A DNA stretch of 64,000 nucleotides from Melastoma dodecandrum (GCA_029817715.1 JARUPY010000101.1:307401-371400); one strand, 5' to 3'; positions 32,861-45,406 are shown, counted from the stretch's first letter. Numbers and translations: made by a program. The notes: a model not told the origin generated them from the sequence alone.

Positions 32861-35752
32861 CACCCCCTCTTATAGACATATTGTCTCATAGACACACTCC
32901 TACACTATGGCTAGGGACACTCTTAGCACTAGGCCGCGTCCAAATTTCTTGCGTGAACAGAAGCCTTCATAAAAGAAAGAGAGCAACAAATAAACTACAT
33001 TGTCAGAAGGCTGGAGAGTAAAGACGCCGACAAAATATCTATGGAAGAAAGTTTGCGCACCCAAGTTGACAAATAAAAGTGAGTCATGAATGTTGATGAT
33101 TTGGCAAAGCGCATGTCCGTTGTTGAAGTTGCTATTCCGACGAAAGCAATGATGGAATCAATAAAATAAACTGTGAAGAGCAAGCTTGATCGCAATAATA
33201 CTTTGTTGCAGAGGTCGCCTTCATTTTCAACAATGAACAAATAATCACGCCCCGAAACGACCTTCTTGATAAAATGAACCGTGGCTCTAATGAATCCTGT
33301 CAAGTAAAGGAATAAGTGAGTAAAGTGGAATATCACAAGTATCCTGAGAAAATGTCAAGGGAATATTGGGCGATGATCTATATGCACCGAGAGAAATAAC
33401 CTTAATTTCGGATACTACGATCGCTAATCAGTGACAAACGAGTAAATTATTGTGAGAAAAGTGGATGATTTAACTCACTAAACTCACTAAGCCAAACGAC
33501 GTGGGATGGTGTTATGCCTCGGTAATGAAATAAATAAAATGTGATGAATAGAAGACAAGAAAAAAAAAAGAATATAATCTATATGGTCTCTCCATTTTTA
33601 TTTATAATCTCTCGAAAAGAATGAATTTCGAAACTTTTGGCTATGGGAAAGATTGGAATTAGTGATATTATAATACCAAAAATAAGGGTATGGAAGATTT
33701 TGAAGATGAGAGGGTGAATATATTCCTAATTTTAGTCCTAATACATTGATGATCGAGCCAAATTCATATAGTCGAGAATATGGATACGAGTATATGGTCA
33801 CAAGCTCCCGGACAACGAACAATTTAAAAAATTTTGTCCTGTGCATTTGGTTAAAAAGAGGGAAAGAAATAAAATTGGAAATTCACCAAAGGGGATTAAA
33901 TAATGTTACATTCCACAATAATAATATTTTACACTTCCATTTTCATTTCCTCCCAATTGTAGAATGATTGAGTTTTGGTTTACCGGCCAAAATTCATATT
34001 AGGCCAAAAAACAAGATGAGATCATCAGAAGAAATGTTATTTGGGAAGTGGCATAAAATTGGCTAGAAATTTCCTCATAATTGGGAAAGTGCACTTCTCA
34101 AGATTTCTTAATACCCATGCGTCCCGAAGAACTTGAGTTGGAGAGTCTTTGGATAGAGTTCGCCTATTGTGGTAATGATTTTGAAGAAGAAATCAAGGAT
34201 GCCGAGGATCTTAATAACGCGACAAGGAAGGCAAAAGTAAAAAGTATGAACACGATCCGTGTCGTCGCGGAGACCACGATGGGAGATTAGATAAAGAAAT
34301 TGGGATTAAATGTGTATGTTGTGAATTCATTGTTCAAGAAATTCGAGATATATGTGTAAGGTTTTTACATCCATGAACAACAAACTCACCCACAAGATGA
34401 TATTGCAAACAATTATCTGCAATAGGGAGGGAGACTTGCTTCAAGTTAATGCGTTGAGTTTGCACATTATAGAGAATCCAACACCGTGAACAAGGTGTTG
34501 ATGAGAATAATTAGTGCTTCTGTTACCTTAACTTCATCAACCGTCAATGACTCCATAAATCTGCTAGTGTTAATCAAGAAATGAGTGCACAATTAATCAT
34601 CTCAGATGTTGTCGTAGTGTAGTGGGCATGCACCGATGGTCTACGTTGGTCTTCCGTCAGCAAGGCAACTATTTAGCCATAACTAAGTAAAAAAAACGGG
34701 TGATCATGATATCAAATAGAGGAAGAAGATGGGCAAAAAGGTTGTTTAAGGGCAAGAACAACTTATCAAAGGGAAGAATTCCTGCACATAGAGAAACCCA
34801 ACGTCTGAGATATTGATAGAGGCAAATAGAGAAACCCACACATCACAAATAATATTATGATCAAAATAGTTGATAAAGAAAAGAAGATGAAACAAACTGT
34901 TCGACCCGAAAGTGACCGCGGACAAGCTGGACGCCGAACACGTCGGAAATCTCTCGCTCGCATAAAGGAAATGATATCAAATAAGGAGAACTCTCTGGTC
35001 CAAAATACAATGCCACACGAAGTGAACTATTTTAACATCACGTCGACAGAAGTTGTGGGGTTGAGAATCTGATGATGATAAAAAAATAATTTAAAGGAGA
35101 AGGATCATGCCGGTAACATTGTGATTAAAATAAAAAACACTGGATTCAAAAATGGCAAGAGACTATGAACCGCGAAGATTACACTAATTCTATTTCTCTT
35201 TATACCGTAAGCTATGCACGAGAAACGAATTAAAGTATGGATGTTTATAGATATTAAATTTTTATCTATAGTGTCATCATAACACGGGACCCATATTAAG
35301 TCTAATTTGTATGGATTGTAAATAGGCCATAAACCTAAATCCATGAAATAGAAAGCATTCGGGTCGTGAATGAAGGAAAGGCTCAACCCATGTATTCTTA
35401 TAAGTTCATAAAATGGTTACAAGCTCAACGCAAACATTATTTTGGGCCAAATTAAACCTAAGTTCAAGCCTGACTCATAGCCCGGTCCATGAGAAGCTAC
35501 ATAGTATGAGATGACGAGCTTCCTAATTTAAAGTAGCCCCGGAGCCTTATAAATAGAGACATCTTCAAGAAATAACACATCACACACTACACACATGGCT
35601 ACACACACAAACGTCATTCTTCGAAGATCGAATAAGAAGAATCACGTGTTTCGTCTGTGACTAATGATAGAACCCGTTACATATTTTAATACGACAATTT
35701 GTACGCTAATATTTTCGTGCGAGATTTTAGTGTTTATAAATTTGAAATTTGT
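32861..35752. other. Intergenic, no gene recognised
   Basis: About 2.9 kb, AT-rich, with only short frames. A 69-codon frame at 34081-34290 matches nothing I recognise. Words such as AGCCCGGTCC and a TATA box CTTATAAATAGAGAC (about 35547-35561) near the right end look like a decayed LTR promoter, but no LTR ends were found. Confidence 0.35.
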
Positions 35753-35898
35753 GACGCCAGGACGGTGATGATCCCAAGAGACCGATGCGGAATGGCGTCG
35801 TTTCCAACTCGAGGATGGAACTGGAGCCGCCATGATGAGAAGCCAAGGCGCCAAAGCTGCTGCCTAAAGGCGACGGCGGAGGCGGCGTGGTGGCAGAA
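35753..35898 (-). pseudogene. L21 exon 1 duplicate, left part
   Basis: Matches about 2446-2610 of the L21 gene on the minus strand (GACGCCAGGACG, ACCGATGCGGAATGGCGTCG, TTTCCAACTCGAGGA, GAGAAGCCAAGGC). Small deletions are present (for example near TGCCTAAAGGCGACGG), so the frame is broken. Homology stops at 35753; later exons are missing. It breaks at 35898 where the gypsy element begins and resumes at 41785. Confidence 0.85.
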
Positions 35899-36702
35899 TG
35901 GTACAGGGACGGCAAGGAATAGATGATTCCTAAACCGAAAACGAATGGGGACGTCACTGAAAAAGGGTGCGGAATGGAGTGACGCTCGGTATGGACGGAA
36001 AGTGTGTGGGGTAGGCGGCTGAATGATAAAAATGAGGGGTTGAAATCAACCTCCACGGATACAGATGCACCACCGTGAAAGAAGACTCGGGTAGACTCGT
36101 TTGACCGTGGATACAGATACACCACCACGAACAAGACGAGGGCGAGGCACAACACGGAGGATACAGATACACCACCACCGGTTGATACACTCTACTCAAT
36201 CCGCACTTGGAAATCCACCAAATGAAGAACGAGGTTTGAAGGAGAATCCACTCACTTCGGATAAAAGACACTAAGTCTGATAAGGGTTTATAATTTGCTT
36301 CAAAGCTTCCTCTTCAAATGAGTACAAGGTGCCCATTATATAGGGAACACCTGAAGAAGAACTTAAATGCACGAAATGAACCTAGGCTAGATGCATGCAA
36401 GGCCAGATTCATGGACGAACCATAAATGGCTTATTGGAAATGCAACAAAGTAAATGCAAAGCATAAATGAGGAATGCGAAATGATTCAGCTTCCTCGAGG
36501 CTCTTCATCTTCGAGACTCTTGGCTTGGCCGACTCTTCGTTGCTCAGTCGCTGATCGCGTCGACTTGCATCTCCTTGAGTCGCGTCGACTTGGTCGCACC
36601 TCCTTGAGTCGCGTCGACTTGGTCGCTCACTCGCTAGCGAGTAAAGTGACTCCTTTCTTGCTGCGCGTCGACGGGGATAAGTTGTCGCCCGTCTTTGTAT
36701 CA
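35899..36702 (-). repeat. 3' LTR of the nested gypsy element
   Basis: On the plus strand it runs TGGTAC to GTATCA. It contains a run of GTCGACTTG words near 36.56-36.62 kb, and the end of the polyprotein frame overlaps it (36627-36702). Confidence 0.92.
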
Positions 36703-39700
36703 TCCTCCCCTTGTTGAAAAGAGTTTGTCCTCAAACTCTCGTCATCGTCATCCTCCACAAATGGCATGAGATCCTGGACGTTGAATGTTGCAGGAACGCC
36801 ATAGTCACCTGGGAGATCAATTTTGTAGGCGTTGTCGTTGATGCGCTCGATGATCTTGAATGGTCCTTCAGCGCGCGGCATGAGCTTGTTCTTCCTCTTG
36901 CCTGGGAATCGCTCCTTGCGCAAATGAATCCAAACTAAGTCTCCTGGCTGAAATATCTTCACTCTTCTTCCGCGATTGGCTCTTTCTGCGTAACGTTGAT
37001 TGGCCTTCTCGATCTGCGCTCGAGTCTTCTCATGGAGCAATCGCATCTCCTTAGCGCGCTCTTCAGCATCTCGACTAACTGATCTCAAATCGCTCGTAGG
37101 TATTAGTTCAACAGGGACTAAAGGATTGAGTCCGTAGACTACCTGGAAGGGTGATGACTTTGTGGTCGAACTTGGGGCTCGATTGTATGCGAATTCAGCA
37201 TGGGCAAGCTTGATGTCCCAATCCTTCTGGTTCTTCGAGACCAAGGTTCGAAGGATTGCAGCCATAGTGCGATTGACAACCTCCGTTTGTCCATCGGTTT
37301 GCGGATGATAAGCTGTGCTGAATACAAGCTTCGTTCCTAACTTGTGCCACAGTGTCTTCCAAAAGTAGCTTAGGAACTTCGTGTCGCGATCTGAAACGAT
37401 CGACTTGGGTACTCCATGCAACCTTAGCACTTCTCGAAAGTACAGATCTGCTACGTTGGTCGCATCGTCCGTTTTCTGACATGGGATGAAGTGTGCCATC
37501 TTCGAAAATCGGTCGACCACTACCATGATCGAATCCTTTCTTCGTTGCGTTCTTGGCAATCCTAGTACAAAATCCATACTCACATGTTCCCATGGTCGAT
37601 CTGGGACGGGCAATGGAGTGTAGAAACCCTAAGGTTGGACACGGCTCTTCGCTTGCTGGCAAGTCGCACATCTCGCGATTAGTCCTCGCACTTGCTTCTC
37701 CAGTCGAGGCCAATAGAAATGCTCTTGTAGCATTGCCAGCGTCTTGTCGACTCCAAAATGTCCAGCGATTCCTCCTCCATGGACTTCTTGTATAAGCAGC
37801 TCTCGCGTCGAACTCCTTGGAATGCATAGCTTAGAGTCGCGAAATAGGAATCCATTCACCTGGTGGAATCGATCGATGGCTTGCTTGGCGCATTGGACGA
37901 AGATCGCTCCAAAATTTTCATCGTCCTTGTACAACTCCTTCAAGTACTCAAACCCGATCAGCTTTGTCTCCATCGCAGATAGTAACATCATTTTCCTCGA
38001 GAGAACATCTGCGACTACGTTCTTCGCGCCTGATTTGTGCTTCAAGACAAAGTTGAATGCTTGTAGAAACTCTACCCACTTCGCATGTCGGCGACTAAGC
38101 TTGTGTTGACCATTGATGTACTTGAGAGCTTCATGATCGGTGTGCAACACAAACTCTCTGGGCAGCAAGTAATGACTCCAAGTCTCGAGTACTCGAACAA
38201 TTGCTAAGAACTCCTTGTCATATGTCGAGTAGTTCAATTTGGCGCCATTAAGCTTCTCGCTGAAATAAGCGATGGGTCTTCCCTCCTGCAGCAAAACTCC
38301 TCCAATTCCTACTCCCGATGCATCACATTCCACTTCGAACATCTTCGCAAAGTCGGGTAAAGCTAGAACTGGGGCTGCGCTTAGACACTCTTTCAGTCGC
38401 TCGAAACTAGCTTGTGCGACTGGTGTCCACTCGAATTTGTCTCCCTTCAAACATTCGGTGAGTGGGGCTGCGATTGAGCTAAATCCTTGAATGAACCTCC
38501 GATAGAAAGACGCCAAGCCATGGAAGCTGCGAATGTCACGGAAATTCCTTGGAGTCGGCCACTCCTTGATCGCTTCAATCTTGCTCTCGTCCACCTTAAT
38601 TCCTTCTGCTGAGACGACAAATCCAATAAATATTACACTCGGTTGGAAGAACTCACATTTCTTGAGATTTCCATATAGCTTTTCCTCCCGAAGTGTGTTG
38701 AACACAGCTCGCAAATGATTGATATGCTCCTCATTGCTCCGGCTGTATACAAGAATATCGTCGAAGTAGACGACCACAAACTTCCCCATGAATGGTCGCA
38801 ATACATGGGTCATTAGTCGCATGAACGTGCTGGGCGCGTTGGACAATCCAAATGGCATCACCAACCACTCGTACAACCCGTACTTAGTCTTGAAGGCTGT
38901 CTTCCACTCGTCGCCTTCTTTCATCCGGATCTGGTGATAACCACTTCGCAAATCCACTTTGGAAAACACCTGCGCTCCATGCAACTCATCCAGCATATCA
39001 TCCAGTCGAGGGATAGGAAAGCGATACTTTACTGTGATTTTGTTGATCGCTCGACTGTCCATGCACATTCTCCATGTGCCATCCTTCTTCGGCACCAATA
39101 TGGCTGGAACCGAACATGGGCTCAAACTCTCTCGAACTGATCCCTTGTTGACAAGCTCGTCGACTTGCCTCTGCAACTCCTTTGCCTCCTCTGGATTGCA
39201 TCGATAGGCTCGTCTATTTGGTAGCGACGCCCCTGGAACCAAGTCGATTTGATGTTGGATGCTCCGCATCGGTGGTAAGTCGACTGGTAGCTCCTCTGGA
39301 AATACGTCCTTGAACTCCTCAAGAATGGAAGCGGCCTGAGGATGGCTCGTCGCTTGACCTGGGGCGGAGTCGACAAGAACCACAAAATAAGCCTTCTCAC
39401 CTTCTTGAATCGCTCGAACTAGTTGAACTCCCTTGAGAGGCTGGTCGCTAAGTCGATCCTGGGTCGCGATTGTAGGCTGACTAGTGAGGGGCATCAAAGT
39501 GACCTTCTTCTCTCCGACGTGGATGGAATACGTATTGCGATACCCGTCGTGTTGCGCGCGTCGATCAAACTGCCACGGCCTCCCCAATAGTAGGTGACAT
39601 GCATCCATGGGAATGACGTCGCAAGCGACTTCATCCTTGTAGCTCTTCCCAATGGAAAATGGAACTCGCGCTCGCTGTGTGACTCGAACGTCACTCTCCT

Positions 39701-40955
39701 TGTTGAGCCATTGTAGACGGTAGGGATGTGGGTGCGCTTCGATGGGCAACTTCAGCTTTTCAACCATCGTTCTTGACACGGCGTTAGTGCAGCTACCACT
39801 ATCCACAATCACCAAACATACCTTTCCTGCGACTGTACACCTAGTATGGAAGATGCTCTCCCTTTGACTTTCCTCTTTCGCAGGTGTAACACTTAAAGCC
39901 TTTCGGACGACCAACAGTTCTCCTTCGTCCGGATACTCCTCTGTCTCTTCGGCATCCCAAACAGGGTCGGCGTTCTCCTCGAGATCTTCTTCTTCATCAG
40001 ATAACTCTCTGATGACAACGTTCCTTCTCGTCGGACACTCAGAAGCCATGTGCCCAACTCCTTGGCACTTGAAACATCGTCGAATGATGTCTCGCTCGTG
40101 CGACTTGACTTCAGGTCTTGTAGTCGACGGTGGTCTCTTCACTGTTGTTGTTGGCGATGGCTTCGCCTGGGAGCTACTCCCCTTGTTGAAAGGCGCGGCC
40201 TTCACAAATGGGCGGGTAGTCGCTCTCCTTGCTTGCTGCTGCTCCACCTTGTGCGCCAATGCTCGCACGTCGTTGAAACTCCAATATTGTTGTAAGTCGA
40301 CGGCATCTGCGATTTGGGGCTTAAGTCCTCGAAGATACCGGGCAATGGTTTGCTCTGGGGCTTCTTGGACATCACATTGCAGCAACAGTCTCTCGAACTC
40401 CCATGTATACTCCGATACACTTGAGACTTGTTGTAGCGACTGCAATTTGAGGTAGAGATCTCGTCTATGATGCTCCGGTAGAAATCTCTTCGTCATGGCC
40501 CTCTTCATTTTTGACCACGTACGAATTTTATCACGCCCTTCCCTACGGCGCTGCTGGTTGGTGTTCTCCCACCACAAACTCGCGTACTTCTTCAATTTCA
40601 AGGCAGCCAGTTTCACCTTTCGATCCTCGGGCACTTCCTCGTAATCAAAGATGCGCTCCACGGTGTGCATCCAATCGATGAACTCGTTGGGGTCCAAGTT
40701 TCCTTCGAACTCCGGAATCTGGACGCTCATCGTCGGGGCTCTTCTTTCCTGTCTACGATTCTCCGGTGAAGAACCTCGTTGAGACTCCTCATGCCATGGG
40801 TTTTCCTCATCATCGCTCTCTATTCGACTGCGAGAAGTCGATGCATGGTGTGTCCGTAACGACTGTAGTTGCTGCTGAAGATCGGCTATCTGCTCCTCAA
40901 GCCGAGCAACTTGTGCTTCGTCTAGAGTCATACCGCGTTGAAATCTTCCGGCCAT
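36627..40955 (-). pseudogene. Gypsy gag-pol polyprotein with one in-frame TAG
   Basis: The ATG at 40955 (MAGRFQRGMTLDE) starts 13 bases beyond the primer site and reads 1442 codons, interrupted only by TAG at 37629-37631 (codon 1109). Domains by residue: gag capsid about 75-245 (PEFEGNLDPNEFIDW), zinc knuckle CFKCQGVGHMASEC about 294-307, protease VDSGSCTNA about 384, reverse transcriptase about 600-780 with VVYFDDILV, RNase H about 870-985 (VECDASGVGIGG), and integrase zinc finger about 1059-1100 (HFG, CATCQQAK). After the TAG come the integrase core ([27 protein letters not shown]) and the C-terminal GDLVWIHL. I see no chromodomain. The TAG falls between zinc finger and catalytic core, so integrase is cut off. 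Apart from this codon the frame is complete. Confidence 0.93.
36703..36712 (-). other. Polypurine tract of the nested gypsy element
   Basis: AAGGGGAGGA on the minus strand, directly before the 3' LTR. This is the usual start site of plus-strand DNA synthesis. Confidence 0.85.
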
Positions 40956-40967
40956 TGACAACCTAGT

Positions 40968-40979
40968 GCTCTGATACCA
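40968..40979 (-). other. Primer-binding site of the nested gypsy element
   Basis: TGGTATCAGAGC on the minus strand, three bases after the 5' LTR; complementary to initiator methionine tRNA. Confidence 0.88.
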
Positions 40980-40982
40980 AGA

Positions 40983-41784
40983 TGGTACGGGGACGGCAAG
41001 GAATAGATGATTCCTAAACCGAAAACGAATGGGGACGTCACTGAAAAGGGTGCGGAATGGAGTGACGCTCGGTATGGACGGAAAGTGTGTGGGGTAGGCG
41101 GCTGAATGATAAAAATGAGGGGTTGAAATCAACCTCCACGGATACAGATGCACCACCGTGAAAGAAGACTCGGGTAGACTCGTTTGACCGTGGATACAGA
41201 TACACCACCACGAACAAGACGAGGGCGAGGCACAACACGGAGGATACAGATACACCACCACCGGTTGATACACTCTACTCAATCCGCACTTGGAAATCCA
41301 CCAAATGAAGAACGAGGTTTGAAGGAGAATCCACTCACTTCGGATAAAAGACACTTAAGTCTGATAGGGGTTTATAATTTTTCAAAAGCTTCCTTTCAAA
41401 TGAGTACAAGGTGCCCATTATATAGAGAACACCTGAAGAAGAACTTAAATGCACGAAATGAACCTAGGCTAGATGCATGCAAGGCCAGATTCATGGACGA
41501 ACCATAAATGGCTTATTGGAAATGCAACAAAGTAAATGCAAAGCATAAATGAGGAATGCGAAATGATTCAGCTTCCTCGAGGCTCTTCATCTTCGAGACT
41601 CTTGGCTTGGCCAACTCTTCGTTGCTCAGTCGCTGATCGCGTCGACTTGCATCTCCTTGAGTCGCGTCGACTTGGTCGCACCTCCTTGAGTCGCGTCGAC
41701 TTGGTCGCTCACTCGCTAGCGAGTAAAGTGACTCCTTTCTTGCTGCGCGTCGACGGGGATAAGTGGTCGCCCGTCTTTGTATCA
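40983..41784 (-). repeat. 5' LTR of the nested gypsy element
   Basis: Mate of the LTR at 35899-36702. By eye, differences include AAAAAGGG against AAAAGGG, ACACTAAG against ACACTTAAG, a 2-bp loss in CTTCCTCTTC, and a few substitutions. Confidence 0.92.
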
Positions 41785-41970
41785 CAGAACGTGTGGAGGC
41801 ATCTCCTGGTCGCCATCGGCGAGATTCGCGGGGCGGTTCTTCTTTGTCTACCGGGATTTTTGTTATGGTTTTTTATTTTAGTCACTGGGGCATTTGGTTT
41901 TGAGAGTTTACTTAGAATTACAAATTGATCCTTAAAAAGTCTGGGACTCTGCGAAGGAATCCGAAAAATA
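41785..41970 (-). pseudogene. L21 exon 1 start and promoter duplicate, right part
   Basis: Matches about 2605-2790 of the L21 gene: GTGGAGGCATCTCCTGGTCG, CCATCGG (the initiator Met codon complement), GGTTCTTCTT, ACCGGGATTTTTGTTA and TTTGAGAGTTTAC. It continues the piece at 35753-35898 once the gypsy element and one CAGAA are removed. The copy therefore spanned the promoter and most of exon 1. Confidence 0.85.
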
Positions 41971-42309
41971 CAATTTTTGCAAATATTTTTTTTTTCAATC
42001 AATGTTTTATATTTTTTTATTATTTTCAGTGATCTTTCTATTAGTTTGTTTGCTTTTCTCTCTAAGGGGTTTCAAAGGAGGAGGATCCTCTCAAGTCGTG
42101 AAGAACTTTTCCAGACTTGTCAATGCAGCTGTCGGGAATTGCGTGTTAAGATGGAGGACAAAAGTGACCGACCAAAGTGTCCGGATGAATGCAAGTATTT
42201 CTTCTTCTTTTTGTTAATTGTCCTAATTCTTCCCATAAATTCATCATCGGACTGGTGTTGCAGTATCCCAGTAACTGATATCAACATACCACACCACCCA
42301 ACTTCTTCG

Positions 42310-42575
42310 ATGGAATCGAGCTTCATACCCAGCGGCCGTCCAGAAGTTGTGGAATGCGTGGAACGACCGAGGCTTCGTGATCCTTAGCCTCTCTCGGTAT
42401 GCAGCTCATACTTACATTCACTCCTCATCTAAGGCAGAAGACATCCAACAGCATCGTCATATTCGTCGTTTGGTCTTTCTACGTACTATCATATTGGGCC
42501 GCATCGTTCGTATTTCGGCAGATCTCACGTACTGGATTGTGAGCTCTTGCTTAACCAAAGGCGTCCAAGTCCCAT
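42310..42575 (+). pseudogene. DUF4220 N-terminal fragment, copy A type
   Basis: ATG at 42310 (MESSFIP) with the leader words GTCGGGAATTGCGTG and ATGGAGGACAAAAGT upstream, as at copy A. Frameshifts soon follow, but GTGATCCTTAGCCTCTC, AGGCAGAAGACATCCAAC, TATTGGGCCGCATCGTTCG and GTCCAAGTCCC can be followed across exon 1. It ends just before copy G's leader. Confidence 0.75.
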
Positions 42576-42610
42576 CCCTTTCTTAGTCTTTGCCCTCCCC
42601 CTCTAAGGCC

Positions 42611-44716
42611 ATGGATTATGCCTTCATAGCAGCGGCCTTGCAGAACCGATGGAACACGTGGAATATTCGGGGTTTCATGATTCTTAGCTTCTGCATGCAG
42701 GTACTTCTCACCATCTTTGCCCGTGAACGGCAGAGGACGTCCAACCGCTTCGTCATATTCGCGGTCTGGTCTGCTTACTTTCTATCTGATTGGGCCGCAA
42801 CGTTTGCATTCGGGCTGATCTCAAATGCCGGGTGCCGGAACTCGAATGAAGCACAGGTCCCTCCTGATGTCCTGGCGTTCTGGGCAGCTTTCCTTCTGGT
42901 CCACCTAGGGGGTCCCGACAACATAACTGCCTTCTCCATGGAGGATAATGCCCTGTGGATGCGCTACCTCGCTGGCCTCGTCGCCCAAATTTCTCTGTTT
43001 ATTTACATCTTTGTGAAGACCCTACCAAACAACAGGCTCTTGGTTCCCACGATCCTGGTATTCATGACTGGTGTGATTAACTATGGGGAGAGGAGTCGGG
43101 TTCTGTATCTCGTAAGCTTGGAGAACCTGAAGAAAACCATTAAGAAAGATACAGGAGAGGAACAAAGTGATGGCGACCACATCTGCCACACCATTCTTAA
43201 GGGCCTCATTGTGGATATCGTGCCGGATCTTCAGGAATGCAACAAGAGCAGGGCATACATCCTTCATTTGGATCCTTGGTCTGTTATCTCTTGGGAAATA
43301 AATCTCCTGTATGAACTTCTCTAAACGAAAATAAAGGCGTCAAATTCCACGTGGGGAAAGATTGTCCGAGCCATCGCCTCTTACAGCACATTGGTGGCAT
43401 TCATTTTGTTCAGCATTGGACATAAGCACCAGTTTCAGAGAGGGGATCTCGTAATCACATATGCACTATTTGCAGGAGTTTTTATTCTTCATGTAGCCAA
43501 CACGATGACGTTAGGGACATCATATTTTTTCAAAGCAATGAGTTCAAAGGATCTCCCTTTGTTTGTCTTGGAGCAGGGGATTTTTCCTCCTTTGTTGATA
43601 TTTGGATTGGCTTTAATTGGCTTTGAACGCATAATTTTTGTAAGGCAATGGTCGAGAAAAATGGCATATTTCAATATCTTGTCCCATTGCTTCAAGCAGA
43701 GCACCCTAAAGAAAGCTCGGAAGCCAGGTACACTCACTTTGTCTTCCACTACTCTCAGGTGCTCGAATTCCTTGTGTTCTGGTTTACCAATCGATGCTTT
43801 TACAACGATAGCAGGGTTTATATGGAACAAGCTAGCCGGAGAGAGACCCGTGTCCGGGGAACACAGCTTGTGTTACGATATATGCGAGGACATCAAGGAA
43901 AATGCTAACGAGACAATGGATGCGGCAAGATTGAGAGAATTATATGAAGCGAGGGGAGATCGGGCGCTCAGACGACTCGGTTGTGACTAACTGATCCCAT
44001 ATATCGAGGGCTTCCAGTTCGAGCATACGCTTTTGATCTGGCACATTGCTACCGAAATCTGCTTCAACTTGGAGGCTCCGGCACGTTACATTGGCGATGA
44101 GGAATGGGAGAAGAGGAGAATCAGTCAGAAATTGTCATATTACATGATGTACCTTCTGGTCAGGCGACCAAAGTTGATGTCCGCAGTGGCTGGAATCAGC
44201 CATATTCGGTACAGAGACACCTGTGCGGAGGTGACGCTGCTTGCGAGGAAGAAGTTGGAGGTTCCAACAATGCAAGGGTTCTGCGAGTTGATTCTTCTGG
44301 AACGTGCCAACATCATTGAAACCGAAATCAAAGAGAACAGTTACCCATTCTCAGTATTGAAGGACTCATGTGAGTTGGTTAAGCTACTAAGAAGAGATAT
44401 CAACAATATGTGGGAGGTCCTTTATATGGTGTGGGTGGAGCTGTTGTCGTACGCAGCCGGTCATTGCAGAGCAGACTCCCATGCCCGAGTGCTGAGTGAA
44501 GGCGGCGAATTCATCACTGTTATATGGGCTTTGATGTCTGTCTGTGGCACCGGCAACCATTTCCCTGTCATTGCCCCTAGTCCAAGTTTACCTGATGGAA
44601 ACACCTCATGTTCAAACCCACCAGCTGGAGCGGTTGGCGATGACCACATAGTGGAAGCTGCTGCTGTAAATCCAAATTATAACTCAGTCGGCGGCGTGTT
44701 TGTTGAAAGTGTTTAA
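42611..44716 (+). pseudogene. DUF4220-DUF594 membrane protein, copy G (two nonsense codons)
   Basis: The start ATG at 42611 in context GGCCATGG gives MDYAFIAAALQNRWNTWN. Exon 1 is open through GFMILSFCMQVLLTI, FAFGLISNAGC, LLVHLGGPDNITAFSMEDNA, NYGERSRVLYLVSLENLKK and VDIVPDLQE to LLYELL. The family Tyr TAC is then TAA (43322-43324). The frame continues without shift (TKIKASNSTWGKIVRAIAS, FVLEQGIFPPLLI, MAYFNILSHCFKQST) to 43727. The intron is 43728-43814. Exon 2 (43815-44716) has CAA changed to TAA after GCD (43988-43990), then is open: FQFEHTLLIWHIATEICFNL, YYMMYLLVRRPKLMSAVAG, WVELLSYAAGHCRADSHARV. A tail longer than in the other copies ends SVGGVFVESV. Only two point changes break it. Its N-terminus shows what copy F lost. 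Confidence 0.88.
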
Positions 44717-45400
44717 TACATAATGTGTGTCTTAAGGAATATAACAGTGTTTACTGTTTGTTACTCGTATGATTAAGTAGTGGGTTTGATTAGTAATAAA
44801 ATATAACAATCCACAACTCCACAGTTGACACCCGTGGGGCAACTGATCAAGGCAGCCCCAAGGGCTACTACTGGTTTAAACCCAACAAGACACCCCAAAT
44901 GGCTTCTTTTAAAGAAAGGCGATGACGTCATCTTCCACCCCATACTCAAGGGCCTCATAGTGGAGGTCGCGCCGGATCGTTTTTTGAATTGTTATCCTTC
45001 TTAAAACACGTTTCTTTTTTACTTATAATAATAATGAAGATAATAATATAATTGAAGTTCACACCACCACCGAAGAAAAAGAGACATGTTTAAGGAGGTT
45101 GATATGAATGTATACTTTCACTACACAGTCGCCTTCTTTGTTTATGTTGATGACAGACGTTTCAGGCCGTTGAGACATGCCGACATGACGCTTAATATTG
45201 GAAGAATGGATGACATACTGTCAACGAAAATCGTCGCCGAAATTAACATTAACACGATCATTATCCTTTGTCTTACCTTCATGGCCCCCGCAGCTAGGCT
45301 CCAACTCCGGTGTCAAAGTTTCAATACTTTTTCGTAGTTGACAAAATGATGCGTCCGATTTTCCGGTCAAAAAGCACATACGTCTGCATGCTGTCATGAG
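44717..45400. other. 3' flank of copy G with a DUF4220 scrap
   Basis: Bases 44918-44980 (GATGACGTCATCTTCCACCC, ATACTCAAGGGCCTCAT) match the ILKGL(I/V)V region of exon 1. Otherwise no gene. An 83-codon frame at 45086-45337 is unrecognised and may belong to the MULE-like remnant that follows. Confidence 0.4.
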
Positions 45401-45406
45401 AATATC

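Larger units (their letters stand above)
35899..41784 (-). mobile_element. Ty3-gypsy retrotransposon, 5886 bp, nested in the L21 pseudogene
   Basis: LTRs lie at 35899-36702 and 40983-41784 (about 803 bp). Target duplication CAGAA is at 35894-35898 and 41785-41789. On the minus strand the primer site TGGTATCAGAGC (40968-40979) follows the 5' LTR, and the polypurine tract AAGGGGAGGA (36703-36712) precedes the 3' LTR. Integrase lies after RNase H, the gypsy order. The LTRs differ at roughly ten small sites by eye, so the insertion is fairly recent. Confidence 0.95.

Noticed and set aside
34081..34290. A 69-codon plus-strand frame
   Set aside because: No recognisable domain, no conserved copy, and it lies in AT-rich intergenic sequence.
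40202..40455. Plus-strand open frames inside the gypsy element
   Set aside because: They are antisense shadows of the gag-pol frame with no family match.
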